Source of the DNA: Archangium lipolyticum
Lineage (GTDB): Bacteria; Myxococcota; Myxococcia; Myxococcales; Myxococcaceae
Direction: 5' to 3'
Length of the DNA: 64,000 nt
NCBI RefSeq assembly: GCF_024623785.1
Contig: NZ_JANKBZ010000017.1
Span: forward strand, 1 to 64,000
The notes beneath the pieces were generated by a model that was not told the DNA's origin, ran no database searches, and worked only from the letters and a program-made list of their open reading frames with translations. The position numbers and the translations under genes are program-made. This document shows positions 19,470 to 27,843 of the stretch, one piece after another; position 1 is the stretch's first letter; every line of letters starts with the position of its first letter.

Positions 19470-20441
19470 TCAGGCCGCAAAGGTGAGCGTCAACACCGTC
19501 CCGGTGTCAGGGGCCGCCTCGGCGGATACGTCCCCCCCCTGGTGCACCAGGACGCGGCGCAGGGCCGCCAGCGACAGCCCCGCCCCTCGCGCCAGCCCGC
19601 ACTCGAAGGGCTCGAAGAGCATGTCGAGCTCCTCGGGCATCTCTCCCGCCGGATCCTTCACCACCAGCTGCACCCGTCCCTGGGCACCCTGGCGCAGGGA
19701 GACCTGCACGTTTCCTCCCTCGCCCATCCCCATGGCCACGTTGAGCAGCACCTGCGCGAGCACCGGCCTCAGCCTCCCCGCGTCCACCCGCACCCGCGGC
19801 AGCTCCGCGGCTTCGTCCACCCGCACCTCCACGCGCCGCTCGGCCAGCTCCGGCGCCACCATCGCCAGGGCCTCCTGCACCAGCGTGCGCGGCACGTGCT
19901 GATCCATCGCGGGCGTGCTGTCCCGGCCGTACTCGGACAGCATCCACAGCATCCGCTCCATGGTGCGGATCTCCCGGTTGGCGATCGTCAGCCGGCGCTG
20001 GTCCCTCTCCGACAGGCCCGTGTTGCGCGCCAGCGTCTGCACCGCCATCTTCACCGAGCTGAGCGGGTTGCGGATCTCATGGCTCAGCTGCGAGGCCAGG
20101 CCGGAGAGCTGCACCGGCGGCGCCCCCTTCAGCAGCGCGCGCATGTCCAGCACCACGGCGGTGGCCTCGTCCTCGTCCAGGCCGAGCGCCAGCCGCAGGG
20201 GGAGGGGCTCTCCCGCGCCGAGCTGCGCGTAGAGGAACTCCACCGCGCCAGTTGCGCGCCGGGCCAGGGCATCCAGCTCCCGGACCTTCTCGGCGCTGGT
20301 TCCCAGCACCACATGGAGCGGCCGGTCCTTCAATTCCGGAGCCGGACGATGCAGCACGGTCTCGCAGTCACCCTCGACGCGGGTCACACGCAGGTTTTGA
20401 GACCATGAGATTTGAACGGCCTGCAGCAGGTGGTGGTTCAT
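19470..20441 (-). CDS. mrpA: MrpA, cytoplasmic histidine kinase/phosphatase
   Basis: A 323-aa soluble histidine kinase paired with MrpB. No membrane segment is present; the first ~105 residues are an input region. The H-box SQLSHEIRNPLSSVKMA carries His121. The ATPase part is divergent: the N-box keeps an Asn (QVLLNVAMGM), but the DxGxG box reads KDPAGEMP, so nucleotide binding may be weak. In M. xanthus MrpA is thought to act mainly as a phosphatase on MrpB, which would be consistent. I start at ATG 20441 (MNHHLLQAV); the longer frame to 20645 is proline/arginine-rich and lacks a ribosome site. Confidence 0.9.
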   Translation of the reverse strand: MNHHLLQAVQISWSQNLRVTRVEGDCETVLHRPAPELKDRPLHVVLGTSAEKVRELDALARRATGAVEFLYAQLGAGEPLPLRLALGLDEDEATAVVLDMRALLKGAPPVQLSGLASQLSHEIRNPLSSVKMAVQTLARNTGLSERDQRRLTIANREIRTMERMLWMLSEYGRDSTPAMDQHVPRTLVQEALAMVAPELAERRVEVRVDEAAELPRVRVDAGRLRPVLAQVLLNVAMGMGEGGNVQVSLRQGAQGRVQLVVKDPAGEMPEELDMLFEPFECGLARGAGLSLAALRRVLVHQGGDVSAEAAPDTGTVLTLTFAA

Positions 20442-20742
20442 GGGCAGGTGCGAAACATAACGAGTCGACCGCCCCCATGTCCCCCTACATGAGAGGGGAT
20501 TCCCCTTGAGAATCCGACAGTTGGCGCTCTCCCCACCCGGGGAAAGGCCCGGACGGCCGCCCGGCTGTTTGTCAGGTAACAGTTGAGGACTCCCCGGAAA
20601 CCGGTGAGGGGCCAGCGCCGCGAAAGCCCAGGGAAGTGCGATCATCCTCCCGATGACGGATAGAGGTCAGGCGAGTAGGCGGGTACTTTACTCATCGTCG
20701 CAGGTGGCCACCCCCGGTCACCCCCCATCCAGGAGATCGCAC
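20442..20742. other. Divergent intergenic region mrpA / flp
   Basis: About 300 bases without a gene between divergent mrpA and the Flp pilin. It must hold the mrpAB promoter and the pilin promoter, but I see no clear sigma-70 or sigma-54 element. Proline/arginine-rich open frames crossing it are not protein-like. Confidence 0.5.
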
Positions 20743-21000
20743 ATGACCGCCAACAAGAACCTGAAGAAGCTCGCCAAGCGCCGTGGTCAGGGTATGACCG
20801 AGTACATCATCATCGTGGCCCTGATCGCCATCGCGGCGATCGGCGTCATCACCCTGTTCGGCAACAACATCCGCAAGCTCTTCGGCGCCTCCGCCGAGGC
20901 CCTGGCCGGCAACGAGGACGTGAAGAACACCGGCACCACGGCCAACGCCCAGCTGCAGCGCAAGTCGCTGAAGAACTTCGGCGCGAACAAGGACGAGTAA
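20743..21000 (+). CDS. flp: Flp-family type IVb pilin
   Basis: An 85-aa prepilin. After a short basic leader (NLKKLAKRRG) comes the type IVb processing motif G/QGMTEY, with Glu at +5 and Tyr at +6 after the predicted cleavage, then a hydrophobic helix (IIIVALIAIAAIGVITLFG). Such pilins are cut by a TadV-type peptidase and assembled by the Tad machine into thin adhesive pili. AGGAG lies eight bases before the ATG; the longer frame from 20653 has none. No tad genes are present in the window, so this is a stand-alone pilin gene whose secretion genes must lie elsewhere. A strong hairpin follows. Confidence 0.9.
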   Translation: MTANKNLKKLAKRRGQGMTEYIIIVALIAIAAIGVITLFGNNIRKLFGASAEALAGNEDVKNTGTTANAQLQRKSLKNFGANKDE

Positions 21001-21034
21001 GTCCTTCGCAGTCGCCGCAGGATGCATCCCGAGG

Positions 21035-21062
21035 GGCGGTCCTCCTTATAAAGGAGGCCGCC
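21035..21062. terminator. Bidirectional hairpin terminator
   Basis: GGCGG(T)CCTCCTT-ATA-AAGGAGGCCGCC forms a 12-bp stem with one bulged base and a 3-base loop, between the convergent pilin and YfhO-family genes. The A/T-rich loop side and symmetry would allow use from both directions; it overlaps the last codons of the YfhO gene. Confidence 0.7.
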
Positions 21063-23316
21063 CTTCGTGCTTGCGGGGCCGGAGCGCCAGCGCCAGGGCG
21101 CCGAGCGCCAGCACCGAGAGGAGCACCCCCACTCGGAAACTGAGAGGATGGTAATCGAAGCGGACGGTGTGCGCCCCCGGCGGCACCCGCACCGCGCGCA
21201 TCACCCCGTTGGCCCGCCGCACCGGCACGGGCGCCCCGTCCAGCGTGGCCTCCCAGCCCGGGTAGTGCGAGTCGCTCAGCACCAGGTAGCCAGGGCCACA
21301 GGCCTGTAGCGCCACCTCCACCCGGGACAGGCCCGCCCCCGTTACCCGCGCCGTCGAGCCCTCGCAGCCGGGGCCCTCCAGGGGCTCGCCCTCGGAGAGC
21401 AGGGCGGTGCGGCGCAGGGGTTGGGCCGGATCCAGGAAGGCCGTCCGTGCCTCCTCGTCTCCGGCCACACGCGCCGTGTGCACCACGAAGGCGCGCGGCA
21501 GGGCGGTGTCGGAGCGGTAGAGGGTGGGCAGTCCCGGCAGGGTGAGCACGGGCACCAGGTCCGCGAAGGGCGGCGGGCCCCTCCGCACGTAGTAGCCCAC
21601 CCCGGCCAGGTCGAAGGCCGCTCGCGCCCCCGACTCGTACAGGGGCTCGATGCGCAGGGGCTCCGGTGCGCCATAACCCTCGAAGACGCGCAGCCGCTCC
21701 TCCACGAAACGGTTGGGCACCAGGGCGTCCCGGCTCAGCGCGATGTACGAGCCGCCCTCGCCGGGCAGCGGCGCCACGGTGGCGCTCACGGTGGTGGGGA
21801 CCTCGGAGAGCTCGTCTCCCGAGAGGTCCACGCTGACGCGGCCCTCGTAACCGGCGGGGATGGCGGCGGCGAGCCGGGAAGGCCGGCCGAGGGATTCGGG
21901 CGGTGCGCTGTCGGTGACTCCCTGGAGCAGGTGGAACGCGCCCAGCTCCACCAGGGCCACCACGGCGAGCGCGCGGCGGACGCGGTGGGCTCGCCCGGGA
22001 CCGGCGGCGGGGAGGATGAAGGCCAGGGCGCCCGCGCCGAGTGCCAGCACCACCCAGGGCAGTCCGGCCTCCACGCCAGCGCGGAAGAAGGGCAACCGGG
22101 TGAGGGGAGGGCCCAGCAGCAGCGCGGCGAAGAGGGCGGCCACCACTCCGGCCACGCGCCAGAGCGAGCGCTCTCCCCGGCGGCTCCGGCGGGCGAGCAC
22201 GTCCAGCCCGAGGGCGGCGAGCACCGCCAGGCAGAAGGCCGCTCCGACGAAGTACTTCACCGGGTAGCGGAAGAGGTGGAAGGGCGGCAGCCGCAGCAGG
22301 AGCGCCGCCGGTGGGAAGTGCGCGCCGAGGGCGAGCGCGGTGAGTCCCAGTGCCCCCAGGCCAAAGGGCAGTGCCCGCCGCGAGCGCCCGAGTCCGGCGA
22401 GCGCCAGGGCGCAGGTGAGGGTGCCCAGGAAGAGGACGAGGATGAAGAACTGATCGTCCCCCTCCCAGTAGCGCGAGCGTGGGTGCTCGGCGAAGGGCCA
22501 CGCCACCGAGAGCAGCTGCGGCCAGGACAGGGACCACTCGAGTGGATTCATCCCCCCCGTGCTCCGGGTGGAGTTGCGGGCGAACTCGAGCGCGGGCAGG
22601 GCCACCAGCGCCCCGAGCGCGAAGCCCCAGGCGAGCCCCGCGCCCGTGGCCACCCCGGCGCGCACCTCGCGCCGCGCGGCGAGGGCCACCCCCAAGGCGA
22701 GCAGGGCCTGCCACAGCCACGTCTCCGGCGAGCCCGCGAGGAAGGTGAGGCCCGCGACGAGCGCCACCTGCGCGGCGCGGCGGGGCGAGGGCTGGAGCGC
22801 GGCCCGGCGCGAGGCCAGCAGGAGGAACCCCGTCCACGCGGCGGCGCTGGCCACGTTCTGCTGGGCGGCCAGGTCGGAGAAGGGCGCCGAGAGCGCGAAG
22901 GCGGCCGAGCCCAGGACGGCCGCGGGGCGGGAGGCGCGCAGGTGCCGCAGCAGGAGGAAGGTGCCCGCCGCGGCGATCACCCCGTGGAGCAGGTGCTGGA
23001 GGGTGAGTCCCGCCACCGGCCCCGCGAGCAGCACGGTGAGCAGCCGCGGCGGGTAGAAGACTTGCGAGTACAGCGTGGCGGCAAAAGGCTGCCCTAAACG
23101 GAGATAGGGATTCCACAGGGGCAGCTCGCCAGCCCGCAGCGCCTCGAGCAGGAAGGCCGAGTCCGGGATGAAGATGCGGAAGGCATCCCGCCCGGCCAGT
23201 ACCCTGCCCGCGAGCACGGAGCGGTACACGAGGGCCAGGCCCGCGAGGAGCCCCGACCCGAGGAGGAGCTGCCGGCGGACGGCCCTGCTCCTCGGCTCCG
23301 GGCGCGGCGGCGTCAT
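21046..23316 (-). CDS. YfhO-family polytopic membrane protein
   Basis: A 756-aa inner-membrane protein with about a dozen hydrophobic helices over the first ~460 residues, including the GRDAFRIFIPDSAF and WNPYLRLGQPF segments typical of GT-C-like YfhO proteins, then a ~250-residue extracytoplasmic domain and a final helix. The segment DSHYPGWEATLDGAPVPV near the C-terminus is the conserved YfhO signature. In Gram-positives YfhO members help glycosylate lipoteichoic acids; in Gram-negatives the role is unknown but transfer of sugar from a lipid carrier is a reasonable guess. It stands alone, convergent with the pilin gene. Confidence 0.85.
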   Translation of the reverse strand: MTPPRPEPRSRAVRRQLLLGSGLLAGLALVYRSVLAGRVLAGRDAFRIFIPDSAFLLEALRAGELPLWNPYLRLGQPFAATLYSQVFYPPRLLTVLLAGPVAGLTLQHLLHGVIAAAGTFLLLRHLRASRPAAVLGSAAFALSAPFSDLAAQQNVASAAAWTGFLLLASRRAALQPSPRRAAQVALVAGLTFLAGSPETWLWQALLALGVALAARREVRAGVATGAGLAWGFALGALVALPALEFARNSTRSTGGMNPLEWSLSWPQLLSVAWPFAEHPRSRYWEGDDQFFILVLFLGTLTCALALAGLGRSRRALPFGLGALGLTALALGAHFPPAALLLRLPPFHLFRYPVKYFVGAAFCLAVLAALGLDVLARRSRRGERSLWRVAGVVAALFAALLLGPPLTRLPFFRAGVEAGLPWVVLALGAGALAFILPAAGPGRAHRVRRALAVVALVELGAFHLLQGVTDSAPPESLGRPSRLAAAIPAGYEGRVSVDLSGDELSEVPTTVSATVAPLPGEGGSYIALSRDALVPNRFVEERLRVFEGYGAPEPLRIEPLYESGARAAFDLAGVGYYVRRGPPPFADLVPVLTLPGLPTLYRSDTALPRAFVVHTARVAGDEEARTAFLDPAQPLRRTALLSEGEPLEGPGCEGSTARVTGAGLSRVEVALQACGPGYLVLSDSHYPGWEATLDGAPVPVRRANGVMRAVRVPPGAHTVRFDYHPLSFRVGVLLSVLALGALALALRPRKHEGRPPL

Positions 23317-23442
23317 CGCGGTGGGAGTCTACCAGACGCCGTCCCGGGTCTGGCTTCCGGTACCACCTGCCGCACGGAGTTGGCCTCGACGTTCATTTGG
23401 GGCTCTGCTTGCCTCCTCGATCTTCTCTCCGGATTCCTCCTC

Positions 23443-24567
23443 ATGCTGAAGAGCGCATTGGTGAAGGCTGCCGTCCTGGCGGTGATGCTGTTGGGATTGC
23501 CCCTGGTGGGGTCCTCGCTCGTGGGTCATCCTCTCGCGCGGTACTTCGAATTCCCTCCCAGGACCCATTACGTGCAACACGCGGGGTTCTCCTGGGTCGC
23601 GTTCTTCCTGATCGCCGCCTTCACGCTGTGCTGGGTCGTTCCCCTGCTGCTCCAGGCCTTCCGGACCTGGCGGCGTGGGGAGCGCCGCGAGCCCGCGCTC
23701 CATCCGTTCCCCTGGTGGGGCTGGGCCGGTCTGGCGTTCGGCGGGATGAACTGGCTCGTCGCCTGGACACGCCTTCCCTGGTGCGAGCCCATCCAGGTGC
23801 ACACGTTCTCTCCCCTGTGGCTCGCCTACATCCTCGTCATCAACGCGCTCACGTACCAGCGCACCGGCCGCTGCATGATGCTGGAGCGCCCCCGCTTCTT
23901 CCTGATGCTGTTCCCGGTGAGCGCGACCTTCTGGTGGTTCTTCGAGTACCTCAACCGGTTCGTGCAGAACTGGTACTACGTGGGCACGAACCTCACCGCC
24001 ACCGAGTACTTCTGGGCCGCGACGCTGCCATTCGCCACCGTGCTGCCCGCCGTGCTCGGGACCCAGGAGTGGTTGAGGAGCTTCCCCCTCCTGGAGGGCT
24101 CCTTCGCGAGCTTCCATCCCATCCGCTTCCGCCACCCGCGTCTGGCCGCCGTCGTCGTCCTGTCCATCTCGGGGCTCGGGCTGGCGGGCATCGGCGTGTG
24201 GCCGGACTTCCTGTTCCCCCTGCTCTGGGTGTCTCCCGTCCTCATCCTCGTGTCGCTGCAGGCCCTGCGCGGAGAGCGTCACATCCTGTCGGACGTCGCC
24301 ACGGGCGATTGGCGGCTCGTCGTCTCCGCCGCGCTCGCCTCGCTCCTCTGCGGCTTCTTCTGGGAGATGTGGAACTTCCACAGCCTCAACAAGTGGATCT
24401 ACTCGGTGCCCTACGTGCACCGGTTCCTCCTCTTCGAGATGCCGCTGCTGGGTTTCGCGGGGTACCTGCCCTTCGGGCTCGAGTGCGCCGCCCTCGGCGG
24501 TACCGTGGCCGGCGTGGTCGTGGAGGACGAGCTTCAGCCCGAGTCCGTGAGCGTCTCCCTGGGGTGA
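23443..24567 (+). CDS. Polytopic membrane protein, unknown function
   Basis: A 374-aa integral membrane protein with about nine or ten hydrophobic helices. Tryptophan- and phenylalanine-rich stretches are frequent (FPVSATFWWFFEYLNRF, LLCGFFWEMWNFHSLNKWIY), the latter with two E/W-containing motifs that look like functional residues inside the membrane. I do not recognise the family. Start chosen at ATG 23443; an earlier in-frame ATG at 23380 gives only a short extra hydrophobic piece, and neither has a strong ribosome site. It ends 7 bases from the stop of the convergent PAS kinase. Confidence 0.8.
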   Translation: MLKSALVKAAVLAVMLLGLPLVGSSLVGHPLARYFEFPPRTHYVQHAGFSWVAFFLIAAFTLCWVVPLLLQAFRTWRRGERREPALHPFPWWGWAGLAFGGMNWLVAWTRLPWCEPIQVHTFSPLWLAYILVINALTYQRTGRCMMLERPRFFLMLFPVSATFWWFFEYLNRFVQNWYYVGTNLTATEYFWAATLPFATVLPAVLGTQEWLRSFPLLEGSFASFHPIRFRHPRLAAVVVLSISGLGLAGIGVWPDFLFPLLWVSPVLILVSLQALRGERHILSDVATGDWRLVVSAALASLLCGFFWEMWNFHSLNKWIYSVPYVHRFLLFEMPLLGFAGYLPFGLECAALGGTVAGVVVEDELQPESVSVSLG

Positions 24568-24574
24568 GCCCGGC

Positions 24575-26497
24575 TCAGGCGGACTTCGACTCGACGGCGG
24601 CGGGGCGCACGCCCTGCTCGGCCACGGGCATGTAGACGCGGAAGGCGGTGCCCTTGCCCAGCTCGCTCGACACCTCGATGCGTCCGCCCATCGCCGTGAC
24701 GATGCCGTGACAGATGGACAGGCCCAGGCCGGTGCCCACGCCCACCGGCTTGGTGGTGAAGAAGGGCTTGAAGAGCCGTTGCAGGTTCTCCGGGGAGATG
24801 CCCGTGCCCGAGTCCTCCACGGTGACCACCACCCAGTCCTTGTCCGAGAGCCCGGTGGCCAGGCGCACCCGGTTGCCCTTCGCGTCGCCCTCGGGGATGG
24901 CCTGCGCCGCGTTGACGAGCAGGTTGAGGAAGAGCTGTCCGAGCCGTGACTCGTTGCCCAGCACGGGCGGCAGCTCCGCGTACTCCTTCACCAACTGCGC
25001 GCGGTGGCGGATCTCACTCCGGGCCAGGCTCGCGCACGAGTCGAGCACCGCGTGGATGTCCACCGGGCCGAAGCGCTCGTCCTCCCGGCGCGAGAAGCTC
25101 CTCAGGTCGCGCACGATGTTGCGCATGCGCTCGCCACCCTCGAGCGCCTCCTCGAGCGCCTGGTGGACCTCCCGCGCCTGCTCGTCCGTGAGGGGCTTGC
25201 CCGCCTGGACCTGCTCGGCCAGCTCGTCCACGGCGAAGCGCAGGTTGCTCAGCACATAGGAGATGGGGTTGTTGAGCTCGTGCGCCACGCCCGCGGCGAG
25301 CGTCCCGAGCGACACCATGCGATCCGTGGAGCGCAGCTTCTCCTGCACCTGTTTGCGCTCGGTGATGTCGCGCGCGATGGACACCCGCGTCTGCAGACCG
25401 TCGAACGGAATGGAGAACGTCACCACCTCGCCCAGCACCGGTTGGCCTCCCCGGTGCCGGAAGTGGACCTCCCGCGCGGCACCGCCCTCGGCCGTGTCCC
25501 CGGTGAGCGCCCCCTGTTCCTCGGGCATGAGCAGGTCGTCCACCTTCTGGCCCCGCAGGTGCTCCTGGCACTCATGGCCCAGCAGGGCGATGGCCGCCGG
25601 GTTGGTGAAGAGCACGGTGCCATCCCGGTGCACGAAGATGGCGTCCGGGCTGCGCTCGATGAGGGTGCGGGAGCTGGCCTCCGAGCGCCGCAGGGCCTCC
25701 TGCTCCCGTCCGAGCCGCTCGGCCATCTTGTCGAAGGCGCGGCCCAGCGTCCCCAGCTCGTCCACCCCGCGCACCCCGGCGCGCACGTGCAGCTCGCCCC
25801 GGGCGATCCGGCGCGCGGCGGACTCCAGGCGCTGCACGCGCTGCCCCAGGACGAAGTGGAAGACGAGCCCCATCACCCCGGCCATCAGCCCCAGCAGGAG
25901 GCCCGCGTCCAGAGCGGAGCGCTCGGCCCTGGCGAGCTGGGCGGCCTTGAGCTGCGACAGGTCGTGCTGGAGGTAGAGGTAGCCCACCCAATGCTTCCGG
26001 GCCTCCGCGCCGAGGGCGATCGGGAAGATGCCCTCCACCGTCATTCCGTCCTCGCTCACCCGCACGTACCCGTGCAGGCGCTTCCGGGCGGCGTTCAGAT
26101 TGGCGAGGGCCTCCGGGTGCGTGAGTGCCGGCCACGCCTGCTCCATGGGCTGGCCGATCAGCTCGTACCGGGTGGCGGCCAGCACCCTCCGCTCGTCATC
26201 GAGCAGCAGCCCCACCCGCAGCTCGGGATTGGTCCCCAGGTCGGAGATCTGCTCGCGCGCCGCTTCGAGCTGATGGGTGCGCAGCAGGTACTCCAGCGTC
26301 CCCTGCAGGTACGTCATCCGCAGGTGGATGTCCTCTCGCGCGTGCTCCTCCACCTGCTGCTCGCGCAGCGTCACGTCCCGGTGCAGGGTGTACAGTCCGA
26401 AGAAGCACGCATACGCGAGCAGGAGCAGCGGGACGAGAACGCGCAACGACAGGAGTCGGTGCCACCCGGCGCGCCGGACTTCCTGCTTCGCCTTCAT
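24575..26497 (-). CDS. Membrane PAS sensor histidine kinase
   Basis: A 640-aa sensor kinase. One helix at residues ~13-35 and a second near 205-230 enclose a periplasmic sensor of about 170 residues. A HAMP linker, a PAS domain (IERSPDAIFVHRDGTVLF...), the H-box AAGVAHELNNPISYVLSN and an HATPase with N-box LLVNAAQAI, DSGTGIS, FKPFFTTK and GTGLGL follow. The HELNNP H-box places it in the HisKA group common in myxobacteria. No response regulator is adjacent, so it is an orphan kinase. ATG 26497 is preserved with GGAG upstream and gives a proper basic n-region; the longer frame from 26578 adds only proline-rich sequence. Confidence 0.93.
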   Translation of the reverse strand: MKAKQEVRRAGWHRLLSLRVLVPLLLLAYACFFGLYTLHRDVTLREQQVEEHAREDIHLRMTYLQGTLEYLLRTHQLEAAREQISDLGTNPELRVGLLLDDERRVLAATRYELIGQPMEQAWPALTHPEALANLNAARKRLHGYVRVSEDGMTVEGIFPIALGAEARKHWVGYLYLQHDLSQLKAAQLARAERSALDAGLLLGLMAGVMGLVFHFVLGQRVQRLESAARRIARGELHVRAGVRGVDELGTLGRAFDKMAERLGREQEALRRSEASSRTLIERSPDAIFVHRDGTVLFTNPAAIALLGHECQEHLRGQKVDDLLMPEEQGALTGDTAEGGAAREVHFRHRGGQPVLGEVVTFSIPFDGLQTRVSIARDITERKQVQEKLRSTDRMVSLGTLAAGVAHELNNPISYVLSNLRFAVDELAEQVQAGKPLTDEQAREVHQALEEALEGGERMRNIVRDLRSFSRREDERFGPVDIHAVLDSCASLARSEIRHRAQLVKEYAELPPVLGNESRLGQLFLNLLVNAAQAIPEGDAKGNRVRLATGLSDKDWVVVTVEDSGTGISPENLQRLFKPFFTTKPVGVGTGLGLSICHGIVTAMGGRIEVSSELGKGTAFRVYMPVAEQGVRPAAVESKSA

Positions 26498-26598
26498 CGG
26501 GAGGTCTCCGGACTCGACGCGTTCATGGGGCGGAGGCAGGATAGCAAGCACCAACCCCCTCCCGGGAAGATCCGTCAATCCGGATTTCCGCTACCAGG

Positions 26599-26625
26599 CC
26601 CTCTTCCAATTCCCAAGGAAGGGGG
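26599..26625 (-). terminator. Hairpin terminator candidate
   Basis: On the minus strand CCCCCTTCC and GGAAGAGGG pair over 9 positions (one mismatch) around a 9-base A/T-rich loop, two bases beyond the stop of the cysteine-rich secreted protein. There is no U-tract. Confidence 0.4.
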
Positions 26626-26626
26626 T

Positions 26627-27043
26627 CTAGGAGGGCGTCACCGCCCGGCACTGCCCCTCCACCAGCTCGAGCTCCGGAGGAGAGATGAACTCGCAGGTGG
26701 AGAAGACGTCGCACTGCTGGTTGAATTGCCCCTCACGCTTCTCGAGCCGTTCCAGTGCTTTGAGCAACCTGTCCTCGTCCGTGGAGGTTGCGCAATAGAC
26801 GACATGGCTCCGCGGTCCGCCGCAGGCCTTGGCCCCCACGGGCGCGGAGCGGCACTGGCCGACGTCCTCGCAGCCCCCCGGCGCCGCGAGCGCCAGGGCC
26901 TCGCTCTCCAGCTGGTCGATCTCCGCGCGATCACACGACTGGTAGCCGGCTCGCGCCTCCGGTTCCGAGGTCTCCTGCGCGCTGGCCACTCCCGCCCATA
27001 GCAGAACGCACCCCATGCCCATCTTGACCCAGGTCTTCACCAT
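26627..27043 (-). CDS. Secreted cysteine-rich hypothetical protein
   Basis: A 138-aa protein with a Sec signal peptide (KTWVKMGMGCVLLWAGVASAQE, cleavage after ASA at about residue 23). The mature protein has eight cysteines, including GCEDVGQC and KACGG, an even number that would allow four disulfides in the periplasm or outside the cell. GAGGAGG just upstream of ATG 27043 is a very strong ribosome site and fixes this start over an earlier ATG. A hairpin follows the stop. I do not recognise the family. Confidence 0.8.
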   Translation of the reverse strand: MVKTWVKMGMGCVLLWAGVASAQETSEPEARAGYQSCDRAEIDQLESEALALAAPGGCEDVGQCRSAPVGAKACGGPRSHVVYCATSTDEDRLLKALERLEKREGQFNQQCDVFSTCEFISPPELELVEGQCRAVTPS

Positions 27044-27155
27044 GGCACCCCTCCTCGTATGCTGAGTGGAAATCACCACTCAGCGTGCGCATCGGCCCAG
27101 GGGGGAACAAGGATGAACCTGCCGACGGACGGGCGCCCGAGAGGAGGGCCACGAC

Positions 27156-27806
27156 TCAGAGGAGGGAGCGCAGGTGCGCGGCGAGTGAGCCACGGACCGA
27201 TTTCGCCACCTCTTGCGAGTCGGGCAGCAGCTCGTCGGGCAGCCAGTAGTGGAGCACCCGTCCCTCGGCCTCCACCTGCGTGCGGGTGAATCTCATGCCT
27301 CCGGCCTCGGCGTGCTCGCCGCTCTGGGGGAAGCAGCGCCGGCACAGGCAGGGCAGTGGCCCCCGCTCATCATGGGCCGTGAGGTGGATGAGCCGCGCCT
27401 CCACCGCGCCGCCCACCGCTCCCAGCAGCAGCGCCACGTCCTCGGACGTCAACGCCCGCGGCGTCTGGAGCGACATGCCCAGGGCCCCCTTCGCGGCCTG
27501 GATGCCCTTGCCCGACTCGAAGCGCAGGCGGGGGATGAGGGCGGTGACGTCCGTGATGGGGACGCGGTTGGGCTGGGCGAGCCACCCGGCGTCCTCGAAC
27601 CGCGGGGCCTCGAGCACCGCCACCAGCCAGAGCGCCTCCGCCGGAGGCCGCACGGTGACCAGGAAGAGCCGCCCTCCCGAGCGCAGCGGCTCCAGGTTCT
27701 TGCTGGCACTGCGGTAGCGGTCGATGGGGAGCACCTCGCCAGGTGAGCGGCCAGACGCTTCCTTCTCGAATACGGCCTTGCTGATGATGGCCAGCATGTC
27801 GGGCAT
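27156..27806 (-). CDS. Conserved hypothetical protein
   Basis: A 216-aa soluble protein, no signal peptide. Notable features are IDRYRSASKNLEPLRSGGRLFLVTVRPPAEALWLVAVLEAP, which reads like a small globular alpha/beta domain that handles a value or limit, and a CLCRRC cysteine cluster followed by FPQSGEHAEAGG. I do not recognise the family. The ATG at 27806 has no ribosome site, but TAGAAT lies seven bases upstream, so the message may be leaderless. It diverges from the HEAT-AKR gene with only 37 bases between starts, so both promoters must overlap. Confidence 0.75.
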   Translation of the reverse strand: MPDMLAIISKAVFEKEASGRSPGEVLPIDRYRSASKNLEPLRSGGRLFLVTVRPPAEALWLVAVLEAPRFEDAGWLAQPNRVPITDVTALIPRLRFESGKGIQAAKGALGMSLQTPRALTSEDVALLLGAVGGAVEARLIHLTAHDERGPLPCLCRRCFPQSGEHAEAGGMRFTRTQVEAEGRVLHYWLPDELLPDSQEVAKSVRGSLAAHLRSLL

Positions 27807-27843
27807 GCCCACGATTCTATCAGGGCGCGTAGAGTCCGCGTGC

